Assembly (NCBI RefSeq): GCF_018403285.1 | Contig: NZ_BOSJ01000008.1 | Coordinates: 124,001 to 188,000, forward strand | Direction of reading: 5' to 3' | Length of the DNA: 64,000 nucleotides | DNA from: Paenibacillus sp. J45TS6 | Lineage (GTDB): Bacteria; Bacillota; Bacilli; Paenibacillales; Paenibacillaceae | Part shown: in pieces, positions 1 through 7,087 of the stretch | Position numbering within the stretch: the stretch's first letter is position 1 | Layout of the letters: the number at the start of each line of letters is the position of its first letter | The notes under the pieces: generated by a model | Databases searched by the model: none | Seen by the model: the letters and a program-made list of their open reading frames with translations, nothing else | Told to the model about the DNA's origin: nothing | Made by a program: the position numbers and the translations under genes

Positions 1-463
1 CAATATCTTCCTTCGCTTGCTGGGGAAGAGCGCCATAGCCAAGCTGCTCCACCTTTTTCACAAAATCCGTAGAGCTTGCTGTACCGGAAGCATATTCAAT
101 ATGGGCGGTTTCCAGCGCCAAATTCACATTCGCCTTGGTAACCCCAGGCATTCGGCTGAGTCCTTTTTCAATTCGAGTGGCACATGCAGCACAGGTCATT
201 CCCGTGATGTTTAGATCCACACTTTCAACAGCCGTTCCGTATCCAAGAGAATCGATTTTATTCTTCAGATCATTTACACCGACCGCTGCAGGGTCATATG
301 TAACCGACGCTTGTTCCAGCGCCAGATTCACATTTGCTTCCTTAACCCCTTCCATGCGCGACAGCCCTTTCTCAATTCGGGTCGCACATGCAGCACAAGT
401 CATACCTGTTATATTCAGTTTGGTTTTTTTATCCGTGCGGTTTACTTCTGTCGATTCATTCAT
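1..463 (-). CDS. copA: Copper-exporting P-type ATPase CopA, N-terminal part (cut by window edge)
   Basis: Reading leftward from an ATG at 463 (AAGGAGATG ribosome site at 471-479), the frame stays open to the window edge. It encodes two tandem heavy-metal-associated (HMA) domains, each with the copper motif MTCAAC (Cys23/26 and Cys91/94) followed by the same ATRIEKGLSRM helix. Two such N-terminal HMA domains are the normal layout of Firmicute CopA; the ATPase core lies outside the window. The family pumps Cu(I) out across the cytoplasmic membrane. It lies downstream of csoR and copZ on the same strand, with a CsoR-type palindrome just before it. The two HMA repeats are very alike at DNA level, so they may be a recent duplication or kept similar by conversion. 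Confidence 0.93.
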   Translation of the reverse strand, partial: MNESTEVNRTDKKTKLNITGMTCAACATRIEKGLSRMEGVKEANVNLALEQASVTYDPAAVGVNDLKNKIDSLGYGTAVESVDLNITGMTCAACATRIEKGLSRMPGVTKANVNLALETAHIEYASGTASSTDFVKKVEQLGYGALPQQAKEDI

Positions 464-480
464 TACGATCCATCTCCTTT

Positions 481-497
481 ATACCCCACAGGGGTAT
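481..497 (-). promoter_or_regulatory. CsoR-type copper operator before copA
   Basis: Perfect inverted repeat ATACCCC-ACA-GGGGTAT. This matches the GC-core, TAT-flanked CsoR operator and lies 18 bases upstream of the copA start. The same palindrome type sits in the csoR promoter, so Cu(I)-responsive control of both is likely. No clear -35/-10 pair is visible around this copy. Confidence 0.8.
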
Positions 498-508
498 ATA
501 TGTGAGGT

Positions 509-535
509 GAAAAAAGCAGCCTTTATCTGACTGCT
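509..535 (-). terminator. Intrinsic terminator between copZ and copA
   Basis: On the minus strand AGCAGTC-AGATAAA-GGCTGCT (7-bp stem with one G-U pair) is followed by six T. It lies downstream of copZ and just upstream of the copA operator, suggesting separate or attenuated transcription of copA. Confidence 0.65.
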
Positions 536-619
536 CTTTATATGATAATACAAATAGAGCAGAAACGTTCAACATTAGATGCCTGAGCGTTTCTTTACTA
601 TGTTCAATTTCAAAGTCAA

Positions 620-820
620 TTAAACTACGTCATACCCTTGATCTTCAATCGCTTGTTTCATTTGATCGACTGTCACTTTTTGCTCGTCATATTCGATACT
701 TACCTTACCTGCATCAAGATCCACATTTCCTTTCGCGCCAACAGTTTCAAGAGCACCTTCTACTGCTTTTACACAGTGACCACAAGACATTCCTTTTACA
801 TTCAATGTTACGTTACTCAT
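620..820 (-). CDS. copZ: Copper chaperone CopZ
   Basis: A 66-residue single HMA domain protein with the Cu(I)-binding motif MSCGHC near the N-terminus and the usual ending EDQGYDVV. CopZ carries Cu(I) in the cytoplasm and hands it to the CopA HMA domains. It starts at ATG 820 behind a clear AAGGAGG site. It lies between csoR and copA, the usual csoR-copZ-copA order, and is probably transcribed from the csoR promoter. The length is standard for the family and all key residues are present. Confidence 0.96.
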   Translation of the reverse strand: MSNVTLNVKGMSCGHCVKAVEGALETVGAKGNVDLDAGKVSIEYDEQKVTVDQMKQAIEDQGYDVV

Positions 821-892
821 TATGTTTTCCTCCTTAAGGTTGGTTTATAGAGCTCTACATTAGACTGACTAATCATAAAAAAATCACAATAC

Positions 893-1303
893 TTACTTCA
901 TTAACTTCTTAACCGTAACCAGCAGTTCATCAATCACTTCAGAGTCTCCAGCCTGGATACGTTCAATAACACAGCTCTTCATATGACCTTCGAGCAACAG
1001 CTTCCCAACGCTATTCAGCGCAGATTGTACCGCTGCAATCTGTGTAAGTACATCGTCGCAATACGTATCGCGTTCGATCATACCCTTAATTCCTCGAACC
1101 TGCCCTTCAATTCGGTTGAGCCGTGACGTGAGAATGTTCTTCATCTCATCCGAGTGATGACTATGTCTTGGTCCGTCGTTGCCTTGAGGCGAATGAGCAT
1201 CATGACATGCGCTGACTGCAAGAGCCCCTTGTGGCGAACAACAATCCACCGTCTTATTTGTTAATGCTTCATTGGGAGTATGGTCTACCTTGGACTCTTC
1301 CAT
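893..1303 (-). CDS. csoR: Copper-sensing repressor CsoR (DUF156 family)
   Basis: About 136 residues. The C-terminal ~85 form a CsoR domain beginning at SRLNRIEGQVRGI. It has the Cu(I) ligand set Cys (DTYCDD), then His and Cys (EGHMKSC). The start is set at ATG 1303, 8 bases after AAGGAGG; longer readings would translate the operator itself (MTYPMGVYYY) and lack a ribosome site. The N-terminal ~50 residues form an extension rich in Cys and His (CC, CHDAH, HSHH) that is absent from short CsoR proteins and could bind extra metal. The promoter carries a CsoR palindrome between -35 and -10, so autorepression relieved by copper is expected. Confidence 0.92.
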   Translation of the reverse strand: MEESKVDHTPNEALTNKTVDCCSPQGALAVSACHDAHSPQGNDGPRHSHHSDEMKNILTSRLNRIEGQVRGIKGMIERDTYCDDVLTQIAAVQSALNSVGKLLLEGHMKSCVIERIQAGDSEVIDELLVTVKKLMK

Positions 1304-1333
1304 TCCCATGACCTCCTTCGTCTCTATAAAGCT

Positions 1334-1363
1334 ATAGTAATATACCCCCATAGGGTATGTCAA
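1334..1363 (-). promoter_or_regulatory. csoR promoter with embedded CsoR operator
   Basis: Minus strand: -35 TTGACA (1358-1363), 18-bp spacer, -10 TACTAT (1334-1339). The operator ATACCC-CCATA-GGGTAT (1342-1358) fills the spacer, so bound CsoR would block RNA polymerase. The start codon of csoR is 31 bases downstream of the -10. Confidence 0.85.
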
Positions 1364-1490
1364 TGATGAATAAGAGATTATTTGAAATACATTATTATTT
1401 ACATATAATAGAAGTTATTCTATATTTATAGAAAATCACGAGTTCCACATGCTGCTTAACTATATTAAAAATCTAATGCGAGGTACTTAT

Positions 1491-2166
1491 ATGATCATTC
1501 ATACGTTCATGCATATCCTTATAGGGGCTTATCTTTATACTCTCTTCTTTAGACCAACAAACAACAGAGAAAAAATAATGATTATCCTGTCTGGAGGCAT
1601 CATTGGAATCTCCCCCTGATATAACCAAATTCTTTGGCGATCTATGGTTGCACAGTATCCTAACCATACCTTTCATAGGATTGTTATTTGCTTTGCTCTT
1701 ATACTCTTTGTTAAGAATTAATCTGCTAAAAGGGTTATGGATCAGTATGGTAACCGTTTTTCTGAGTCACCATCTTATTGATTATCTAGGAAACGGGATT
1801 AACTTGCTGTATCCGATTAGTGGCGATGAAGTGGAGCTAGATGTGATTCCTAAGAGTATGGAAGCTATTATAATATTCGTATTATTACTTGGTTTCATTC
1901 TTTATTTATCGAAATTATCATTTAAATACTATATTATGCCTCTCATTGTCATCATCCTTCTGCTGATAGTCCAAATCACCTCATCTTTGACGATTCAGCA
2001 CAAATTAGATACGAGATTACATCCAGCTACGATTACGATGACACCGGAAAACCAACTTTTGCATTGGGAGTTTGACGTTCGATTGGCAGATACAACGATA
2101 ATCAAAGGTTCAGGCGCTTATCTAGATTACAAAATAGATCATACCACTCCGCCTCCTAAGGAGTAG
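1491..2166 (+). pseudogene. Polytopic membrane protein, DUF457/YdjM-like, split by a frameshift
   Basis: Two overlapping frames join into one protein. Frame A starts at ATG 1491 (MIIHTFMHILIGAYLY...) and ends IIGISP then TGA at 1617. Frame B continues as PDITKFFGDLWLHS... to 2166. The join is a run of five C at 1612-1616; one C fewer restores GIISPD-type reading. The whole resembles small metal-dependent-hydrolase-like membrane proteins with an early G(I/L)xPD motif, then His-containing helices (LSHHLIDY), about five membrane segments, and a soluble tail. Without the N-terminal part, frame B has only a TTG at 1603 and no ribosome site. It is either a pseudogene, a sequencing error or a slippage site; family assignment is tentative. 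Confidence 0.6.
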
Positions 2167-2226
2167 CGAAACAATCCACTCACTGCGGCCCACTTGAGAT
2201 GGGTTGAATAAAATGAAATGACAAAA

Positions 2227-2292
2227 GGCATTGGATATATATCTCCAATGCCATCGTTTTGCCATAACAGGCACCCCCATAGGGTGCCTGTT
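2227..2292. terminator. Double hairpin terminator between convergent genes
   Basis: Two hairpins in tandem: GGCATTGGA/TCCAATGCC (2227-2252, then ATCGTTTT) and AACAGGCACCC/GGGTGCCTGTT (2266-2292). They separate the rightward membrane gene from the leftward DJ-1 family gene and can serve both. Confidence 0.75.
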
Positions 2293-2350
2293 ATTCATCA
2301 ATCAAAGAGTTACTTCCATAATAGTGATCTGTGAAACCACCAATAGGATA

Positions 2351-3040
2351 TTAACGTTTTGAATTCAACAATTTAATTACTTCTTCTGCAACTTCACCAC
2401 CCGAAGCCGGATTTTGCCCAGTCACCAGATGATCATCAACCACTACGAATGGTGCCCAGTCATTTCCTTTTACATAATTAGCGCCTTTTTTAACCAGTTC
2501 ATCTTCCGTTAAAAACGGAACTACTTTGTCTAATTCGATAGCTCTTTCTTCCGTATTGGCAAAGCCTGTCACTTTTTTATTAGCAATTAGATACTCGCCA
2601 GCTTCATTTTTAATGTTTACAAGACCGATCGAGCCATGGCACACAGCAGATACAATGCCGCCATTCTCATATATTTTCATAGCAATGTTCTGTAATTTTT
2701 CATTCTCAGGGTAATCCCACATCACGCCGTGACCGCCTGTATAGTAAATAACATCATAGTCTTCTGGATTAATATCTTCTGCAGCTAGAGTTGTTCCTAA
2801 CTTATTTAAGAATTGATTGTTTTGGTAATATTCCCAGTCTAGTTCCGTCATAGAGTCTTTCTCTAAACTATGCGGATCGATAGAAGTGTAGCCTCCGTTA
2901 GGGCTGACATAATCAATTTTGTGTCCTTCTTTCTCCATTTTATCTACGAAATGTACTGCTTCTCCCAACCATAATCCTGTAGCACGCTCTAATTCTGGGT
3001 ATTTGGATACATTGGTTACAACTACTAAAATATTTGCCAT
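2351..3040 (-). CDS. DJ-1/PfpI family protein (Hsp31/type 1 glutamine amidotransferase-like)
   Basis: A 229-residue protein with the nucleophile elbow SAVCHGS (Cys134-His135), the upstream GGHGVMWD loop and a Glu-containing N-terminal region. These are features of the Hsp31/DJ-1 group, which act as glyoxalase III, deglycase-like or chaperone proteins. The start is ATG 3040, 8 bases after GGAG; an upstream in-frame GTG overlaps the ribosome site. It is divergent from a MerR regulator, and its promoter has the 19-bp spacer of MerR-activated promoters, so it is probably induced by a stress signal such as reactive aldehydes. The substrate cannot be read from the sequence. Confidence 0.85.
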   Translation of the reverse strand: MANILVVVTNVSKYPELERATGLWLGEAVHFVDKMEKEGHKIDYVSPNGGYTSIDPHSLEKDSMTELDWEYYQNNQFLNKLGTTLAAEDINPEDYDVIYYTGGHGVMWDYPENEKLQNIAMKIYENGGIVSAVCHGSIGLVNIKNEAGEYLIANKKVTGFANTEERAIELDKVVPFLTEDELVKKGANYVKGNDWAPFVVVDDHLVTGQNPASGGEVAEEVIKLLNSKR

Positions 3041-3070
3041 TATGTTCACTCCTGTTTATATGATAGGATG

Positions 3071-3101
3071 ATTGTATTGGTTAAACCTTACTTTAAGTCA
3101 A
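3071..3101 (-). promoter_or_regulatory. MerR-type promoter (19-bp spacer) for the DJ-1 family gene
   Basis: Minus strand: -35 TTGACT (3096-3101), 19-bp spacer, -10 TACAAT (3071-3076). The spacer contains the dyad TTAAA-GTAAGG-TTTAA. Elongated 19-bp spacers with a central dyad are the hallmark of promoters activated by MerR family proteins, and a MerR gene begins 13 bp away on the other strand. Confidence 0.8.
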
Positions 3102-3113
3102 GAGGGGAAAAAT

Positions 3114-3443
3114 ATGTATTTTATTCAACAAGCCAGCGAGTATTCTGAGATACCAGCAAGCTCCATTAGATACTATGAAAAAATAAATTTATTACCTGCA
3201 TTAAAAAGAAACGCAAATGGTGTTCGTGTATTTGACGACAAGGACATTGAAATTTTGAAACTTGTAAAGTGCTTTAGAAGGCTGGGAATGCCTATTCAAG
3301 AAATAAGAGAGAATATCTCAAATATAAACTTGGAATATGAAAGTATAGATACCAGCGCCATTTTGCTTCAACATAAAAAGAGCCTGGAGGATCAAATCCT
3401 GATTCTAAACTCTTTTATTGAAGAAATAGATGATAAATTGTAG
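3114..3443 (+). CDS. MerR family transcriptional regulator
   Basis: A 109-residue protein with an N-terminal winged helix-turn-helix (ASSIRYYEKINLLPAL, then RVFDDKDIEILKLVKCFRRLGM) and a C-terminal dimerisation helix. No cysteine cluster is present, so it is not a typical metal sensor. It resembles the short aldehyde/thiol-stress group (AdhR-like), but the only Cys is in the KCFRR helix. The start is ATG 3114 behind AGAGGGG. It is divergent from the DJ-1 gene and very probably its activator. The effector is unknown. Confidence 0.88.
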   Translation: MYFIQQASEYSEIPASSIRYYEKINLLPALKRNANGVRVFDDKDIEILKLVKCFRRLGMPIQEIRENISNINLEYESIDTSAILLQHKKSLEDQILILNSFIEEIDDKL

Positions 3444-3568
3444 TATTTCAGATCTTTAAATCATACCTTTGTGATGTAGCTGCTTTGCTTGCTGGTCATA
3501 CCGCGAGGAACAGGCCGATCCATCGCAGGAGGAAATCGGACTATTTTTATTCATGTAAAATAAAAATA

Positions 3569-3605
3569 GAGGGGCATCGGAATCATATTTATTCCAATGC
3601 CCCTC
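3569..3605. terminator. Bidirectional terminator after the nucleoside operon and merR
   Basis: Hairpin with a 15-bp stem (GAGGGGCAT.GGAAT) and 7-base loop. On the minus strand it is followed by TATTTTTATTTT, fitting the end of the leftward operon. The other side serves merR. Confidence 0.75.
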
Positions 3606-3648
3606 TTGTCTTCTAAGCAAGCCATCGCTGCGGACTAGATTTTATCTA

Positions 3649-4407
3649 CTATGAATGAATATCTTTGGTTTCTGTACCCGTATCTTGCTGAGTAAGAGTT
3701 ACTATCGCTTTCAGCGCAGCTTCCATCTCACGCTCTACCGCATCACTCACCACATTCGTATGCGGATCATACTCGGCAGCAAGATCTTGGTCGGCAAAAC
3801 CGTCAATCGCTACAATCGCTCCCGCCCGCGCGCCTCGTAGAGAGCTGATTACAAACAGAGCTGCTATTTCCATCTCCGCGCCAAGCGCACCTGCCTGTTT
3901 GAATTTTTTATGCGGAATTTCCTCAACTCCGTTAAAGAAGGCATCCACGGTGACTGTCATCCCTTTTCGAACCACACCTCGCATCGCAGTTGCAGCGCTA
4001 TATAAAGCTTGGGTAACTTCATGATCTGCTACCGCAGGGAAACCATCCGGTACCAGCTGTCTTGTAAGACCATCTGTACGAATTGCAGCTGTACTTACCA
4101 CAAGGCTGCCTGCAGGTACATCCGCAGTATAAGACCCCGCCGTTCCCACTCGAATCAGGGTGGTCACTCCGGCGCGAATTAGTTCTTCAAAGCAGACTGC
4201 TGCTCCTGGGCATCCCACTCCATGACTTACCACAGCAATAGGGACACCTTCATACTCGCCCACAAATGTACGATATTCCCGGCTGAATGCAAGTTCTCTT
4301 GCTCCCGTCAGCTTGCTTGCCATTTTCTCTGCACGGAATGGATCTCCACATACGACCGCATAAGGCGGGATATCTTCCGAATGAATCTGTAAAATAGGCA
4401 GTAACAT
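3649..4407 (-). CDS. Nucleoside phosphorylase (PNP/UDP family, uridine phosphorylase-like)
   Basis: A 252-residue PNP_UDP_1 family protein. It has the phosphate loop GDPFRAEKMA, the VGTAGSY strand and the ribose-binding GAEMEIAA motif (Met-Glu), followed by DGFAD. The family splits nucleosides with phosphate into base plus (deoxy)ribose-1-phosphate. The DGFADQ ending is closer to uridine-type than to DeoD-type enzymes, but the base specificity is not certain. It starts at ATG 4407, one base after the stop of the preceding gene, and is the last gene of the nup-like operon. It would release bases from nucleosides imported by the upstream ABC transporter. Confidence 0.85.
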   Translation of the reverse strand: MLLPILQIHSEDIPPYAVVCGDPFRAEKMASKLTGARELAFSREYRTFVGEYEGVPIAVVSHGVGCPGAAVCFEELIRAGVTTLIRVGTAGSYTADVPAGSLVVSTAAIRTDGLTRQLVPDGFPAVADHEVTQALYSAATAMRGVVRKGMTVTVDAFFNGVEEIPHKKFKQAGALGAEMEIAALFVISSLRGARAGAIVAIDGFADQDLAAEYDPHTNVVSDAVEREMEAALKAIVTLTQQDTGTETKDIHS

Positions 4408-4408
4408 A

Positions 4409-5080
4409 TTAATCAAACTCCTTCTTCATCCACTCATCTTCTGGAATCGGCAGTTCCTCATCTGAGAAACGCTGCTCCTGAAATGGATCAGCTGTATTAT
4501 GAAATCCGTTCCGTTCCCAGAATCCATGACGATCTTCTGTCATAAACTCAAAGCCGCGAATCCACTTGGCACTTTTCCAAAAGTAAAACTCAGGAACCAC
4601 CAGGCGCAGCGGCCAGCCATGCTTAGGTGTTAAATCTTTGCCATCATATTTAAAAGCGAGCAGCACATCATCCCGCAAGAGCGCTTCAATCGGCAGATTC
4701 GTCTCGTAATCTTGATCTGCGTGAATCATCACGTATTTTGCTTCCGGTTTGATTTTGAAATGCTTCATAAAGTCAGTAAACCGAATACCCTCCCAGGCCG
4801 TATCAAATTTAGACCAGCGAGTAACACAGTGTATATCACTCACCGTATTTGTCATCGGAAATTGTAGAAGGTCTTCGTAGGAGAAGCTTACTTCTTCCTC
4901 TACTGCTCCGTAGACGCGCAGATCCCATGTGCTCATATCATACTCTGGGACTTCACCTTCATGCAGTATAGGAAATTTCTCAGTCAACACCTGTCCTGGC
5001 GGCAGACGATGTGCTAATGATTCATCAATATTTACCGTTGGCGACTTTGTTCCTTTTAGTCGCTCTGCTTTATTTTTCAT
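4409..5080 (-). CDS. Sulfite oxidase-like molybdopterin-dependent oxidoreductase (YuiH-like)
   Basis: A 223-residue Oxidored_molyb domain protein. The molybdenum ligand Cys85 lies in SDIHCVTRWS, and the family signatures HGWPLRLVVP and KSAKWIRGFEF follow. There is no Tat or Sec signal, so it is probably cytoplasmic. The family binds molybdopterin and includes sulfite and protein-methionine-sulfoxide oxidoreductases; this short single-domain form, like B. subtilis YuiH, has no established substrate known to me. It sits inside a nucleoside transport operon, immediately before a nucleoside phosphorylase, so a role in purine or nucleoside metabolism is possible but unproven. The start ATG 5080 lacks a perfect ribosome site (GGGAGGGG lies upstream). 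Confidence 0.85.
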   Translation of the reverse strand: MKNKAERLKGTKSPTVNIDESLAHRLPPGQVLTEKFPILHEGEVPEYDMSTWDLRVYGAVEEEVSFSYEDLLQFPMTNTVSDIHCVTRWSKFDTAWEGIRFTDFMKHFKIKPEAKYVMIHADQDYETNLPIEALLRDDVLLAFKYDGKDLTPKHGWPLRLVVPEFYFWKSAKWIRGFEFMTEDRHGFWERNGFHNTADPFQEQRFSDEELPIPEDEWMKKEFD

Positions 5081-5112
5081 ATAAACAGCCCCTCCCTGTG
5101 CATCTTTCTTTG

Positions 5113-6036
5113 TTACCTTGAGCTTCCGCCCGCTTTCTGTGCATCCTCTGCATACGTCTTATCCTTGAAGAAGAACATTGCCGCAAGTGTAATAATATAA
5201 GGAAGCATAGTGGTGAAATGGGACGGAAGTGAGAAACCTTGCAAACGAATTCCCAGTGCCTCCATAAAACCAAACAATATACTTGATGCCATTACAAGAA
5301 TTGGACTGGACTGACCGAGCATTGTAGCAACAAGTGCGATGAATCCGCGTCCTGCTGTCATTCCTTCTGTAAACATCGTCACTTGTCCAAGCGACAACTG
5401 TGCACCGGCAAGCGCACAGAGTACGCCGCACATCAGTACAGCAAGGTATTGCGTACGGCGAACGGGAATACCAAGACTTTGTGCAGCTACTGGATTCTCC
5501 CCAACAGAACGGAGCCGAAAACCAGATACTGTTTTAAATAAATAGAAATGAAGCACGAATACGAGAATATATGCCAGATAGACAAGCGGTGAATGACCAG
5601 AGATGACGTCCCCGATCCATGGAATATCTTGAATGAATGGGATATCCCATTTCGGTAATCCGATCATATCCTTATCGTAATAAGCACCCTTCACATCAAA
5701 AATAGCGCGTAACGAGAATGTCGTAAGTCCCGCTGCCAGAAAGTTAATAGATAAACCGACCACAATTTCATTGGCCTTTAGGTTAATACTGACAAAAGCA
5801 AATACAAGCGAGAAGAACGAGACAATGAGAATTGCAAAAATAATGGCAATCACCACGTTATGAAATAAATAGTTACCTACAATAGAAGAAAAGGCTCCAA
5901 TAAGGACTAATCCTTCCAGACCTACATTAAATAAACCAACACGGGAACATAATGCCCCTCCGAGCGCAGCAAGCAAAATGGGTGTAATCATACGAAGAGT
6001 CGCATTAAATAAGGCTGCATCAAGAAGCTGTTCCAT
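5113..6036 (-). CDS. nupQ: Nucleoside ABC transporter permease (NupQ/YufQ-like)
   Basis: A 307-residue inner-membrane permease of the BPD_transp_2 family with about nine hydrophobic segments. It shows the conserved NVGLEG, GENPVAAQSLGI and TAGRGFIALVA stretches found in BMP-type (guanosine/nucleoside) importers. It overlaps the end of the preceding permease gene by 17 bases and uses AAAGGGGA before ATG 6036. It is paired with NupP to form the transmembrane channel. The assignment rests on the full N-O-P-Q gene order and on the family signatures. Confidence 0.9.
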   Translation of the reverse strand: MEQLLDAALFNATLRMITPILLAALGGALCSRVGLFNVGLEGLVLIGAFSSIVGNYLFHNVVIAIIFAILIVSFFSLVFAFVSINLKANEIVVGLSINFLAAGLTTFSLRAIFDVKGAYYDKDMIGLPKWDIPFIQDIPWIGDVISGHSPLVYLAYILVFVLHFYLFKTVSGFRLRSVGENPVAAQSLGIPVRRTQYLAVLMCGVLCALAGAQLSLGQVTMFTEGMTAGRGFIALVATMLGQSSPILVMASSILFGFMEALGIRLQGFSLPSHFTTMLPYIITLAAMFFFKDKTYAEDAQKAGGSSR

Positions 6037-7087
6037 TTGTTTTGTTCCCCTTTCTTCGTTTTAGGAAGCGATAGCCGATTTTTGCGGATACGAAAAGAGT
6101 CAGCACAGCTTGAATTACACTACCTACTTCCAGTGGCACCTCGGTATTCCGTTCCACACCCATAGACCCGGTCTGAAGAGCAGACAGCAGAAAAGCTGAG
6201 AAAGCCGTACCAAGCGGATGCGATCCAGCGAGCAGGGTAGCCATAATTCCGCTCCATGCATAATTCGCACTGCTCAGTGAACCATCAATATACCGGTACT
6301 GGGTACCCAGCACTTCTCCTGCTCCTGCAATTCCAGCCAGCGCTCCGCTGACAATCATCGAAAGCATCATCATTCGCACTCTTTTCACTCCGCCAAAAGC
6401 AGCAAAGGAAGGATTGCTTCCGAGCATTCGAATCTCGTATCCTGGTACTGTTTTTTGCATAAAAAAGTAAATGACTACGGCAGCAATGATTGCGATAATA
6501 AATCCGGCATGAAGACCCATGCCTTGGAACAGTTTAGGCAGCCATACACTTGGATCAACCATCGGTGTCTGTGCCATTGCCGCCGATCCCGTTGTATCCT
6601 TAAGCGGATACGCAACCATATATCCCGCAAATAAAGCAGCTATGTAATTGAGCAACAGCGTAGTAATCAATAAATTCATACCAAATTTGGCATCCAGCCA
6701 GCCGGCAAAAAGAGACCAGATACCGCCGACAATTGCACCGGCAAGAATGGAGACAATCGTGACAAACCAGCCGGGTCCTGGCAGGTAGAGCGCAGTAATT
6801 GCGGAAGCTAAAGCCCCTAGCAGCATTTGCCCTTCAGCCCCCATGTTAAAAAATCCGGCTTTAAAAGCAAGAGCAACCCCAAGCCCGATCAGAATAATTG
6901 GCGTGGCTCGTGACAGTGTATTAGTGAAGAAGTAGAAACTGCCAAAGGCGCCCTTCCACATCTCCCCGTAAGTCTCAAATACATTGCCGCCGACAACCAA
7001 GATCGCGATCGCTCCTGCAAGCAGGCCGATCACTACAGCAAGCAGCGGCTGGATTAAACTTTTCAAATGATTCTTCAACATGCTCAT
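6020..7087 (-). CDS. nupP: Nucleoside ABC transporter permease (NupP/YufP-like)
   Basis: A 355-residue BPD_transp_2 family permease with about ten membrane segments. Signatures include FNMGAEGQMLLGA, LLNYIA, GYEIRMLGSNPSFAAFGG and WSGIMATLLAGSHPLGT. It is slightly longer than its partner NupQ, as in the YufP/YufQ pair. The start ATG overlaps the stop of the ATPase gene by four bases (ATGA), showing translational coupling. Together with NupQ it forms the heteromeric membrane part of the importer. Confidence 0.9.
   Translation of the reverse strand: MSMLKNHLKSLIQPLLAVVIGLLAGAIAILVVGGNVFETYGEMWKGAFGSFYFFTNTLSRATPIILIGLGVALAFKAGFFNMGAEGQMLLGALASAITALYLPGPGWFVTIVSILAGAIVGGIWSLFAGWLDAKFGMNLLITTLLLNYIAALFAGYMVAYPLKDTTGSAAMAQTPMVDPSVWLPKLFQGMGLHAGFIIAIIAAVVIYFFMQKTVPGYEIRMLGSNPSFAAFGGVKRVRMMMLSMIVSGALAGIAGAGEVLGTQYRYIDGSLSSANYAWSGIMATLLAGSHPLGTAFSAFLLSALQTGSMGVERNTEVPLEVGSVIQAVLTLFVSAKIGYRFLKRRKGNKTNGTAS

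Noticed and set aside
1-463. Direct repeats near 155-220 and 355-420 as a mobile or regulatory repeat
   Set aside because: They are simply the two similar HMA domains of copA.
5159-5431. Leftward 90-aa open frame inside the nupQ-like gene
   Set aside because: Shadow frame of a clear permease gene; no ribosome site and Cys/Arg/Tyr-rich composition typical of out-of-frame translation.
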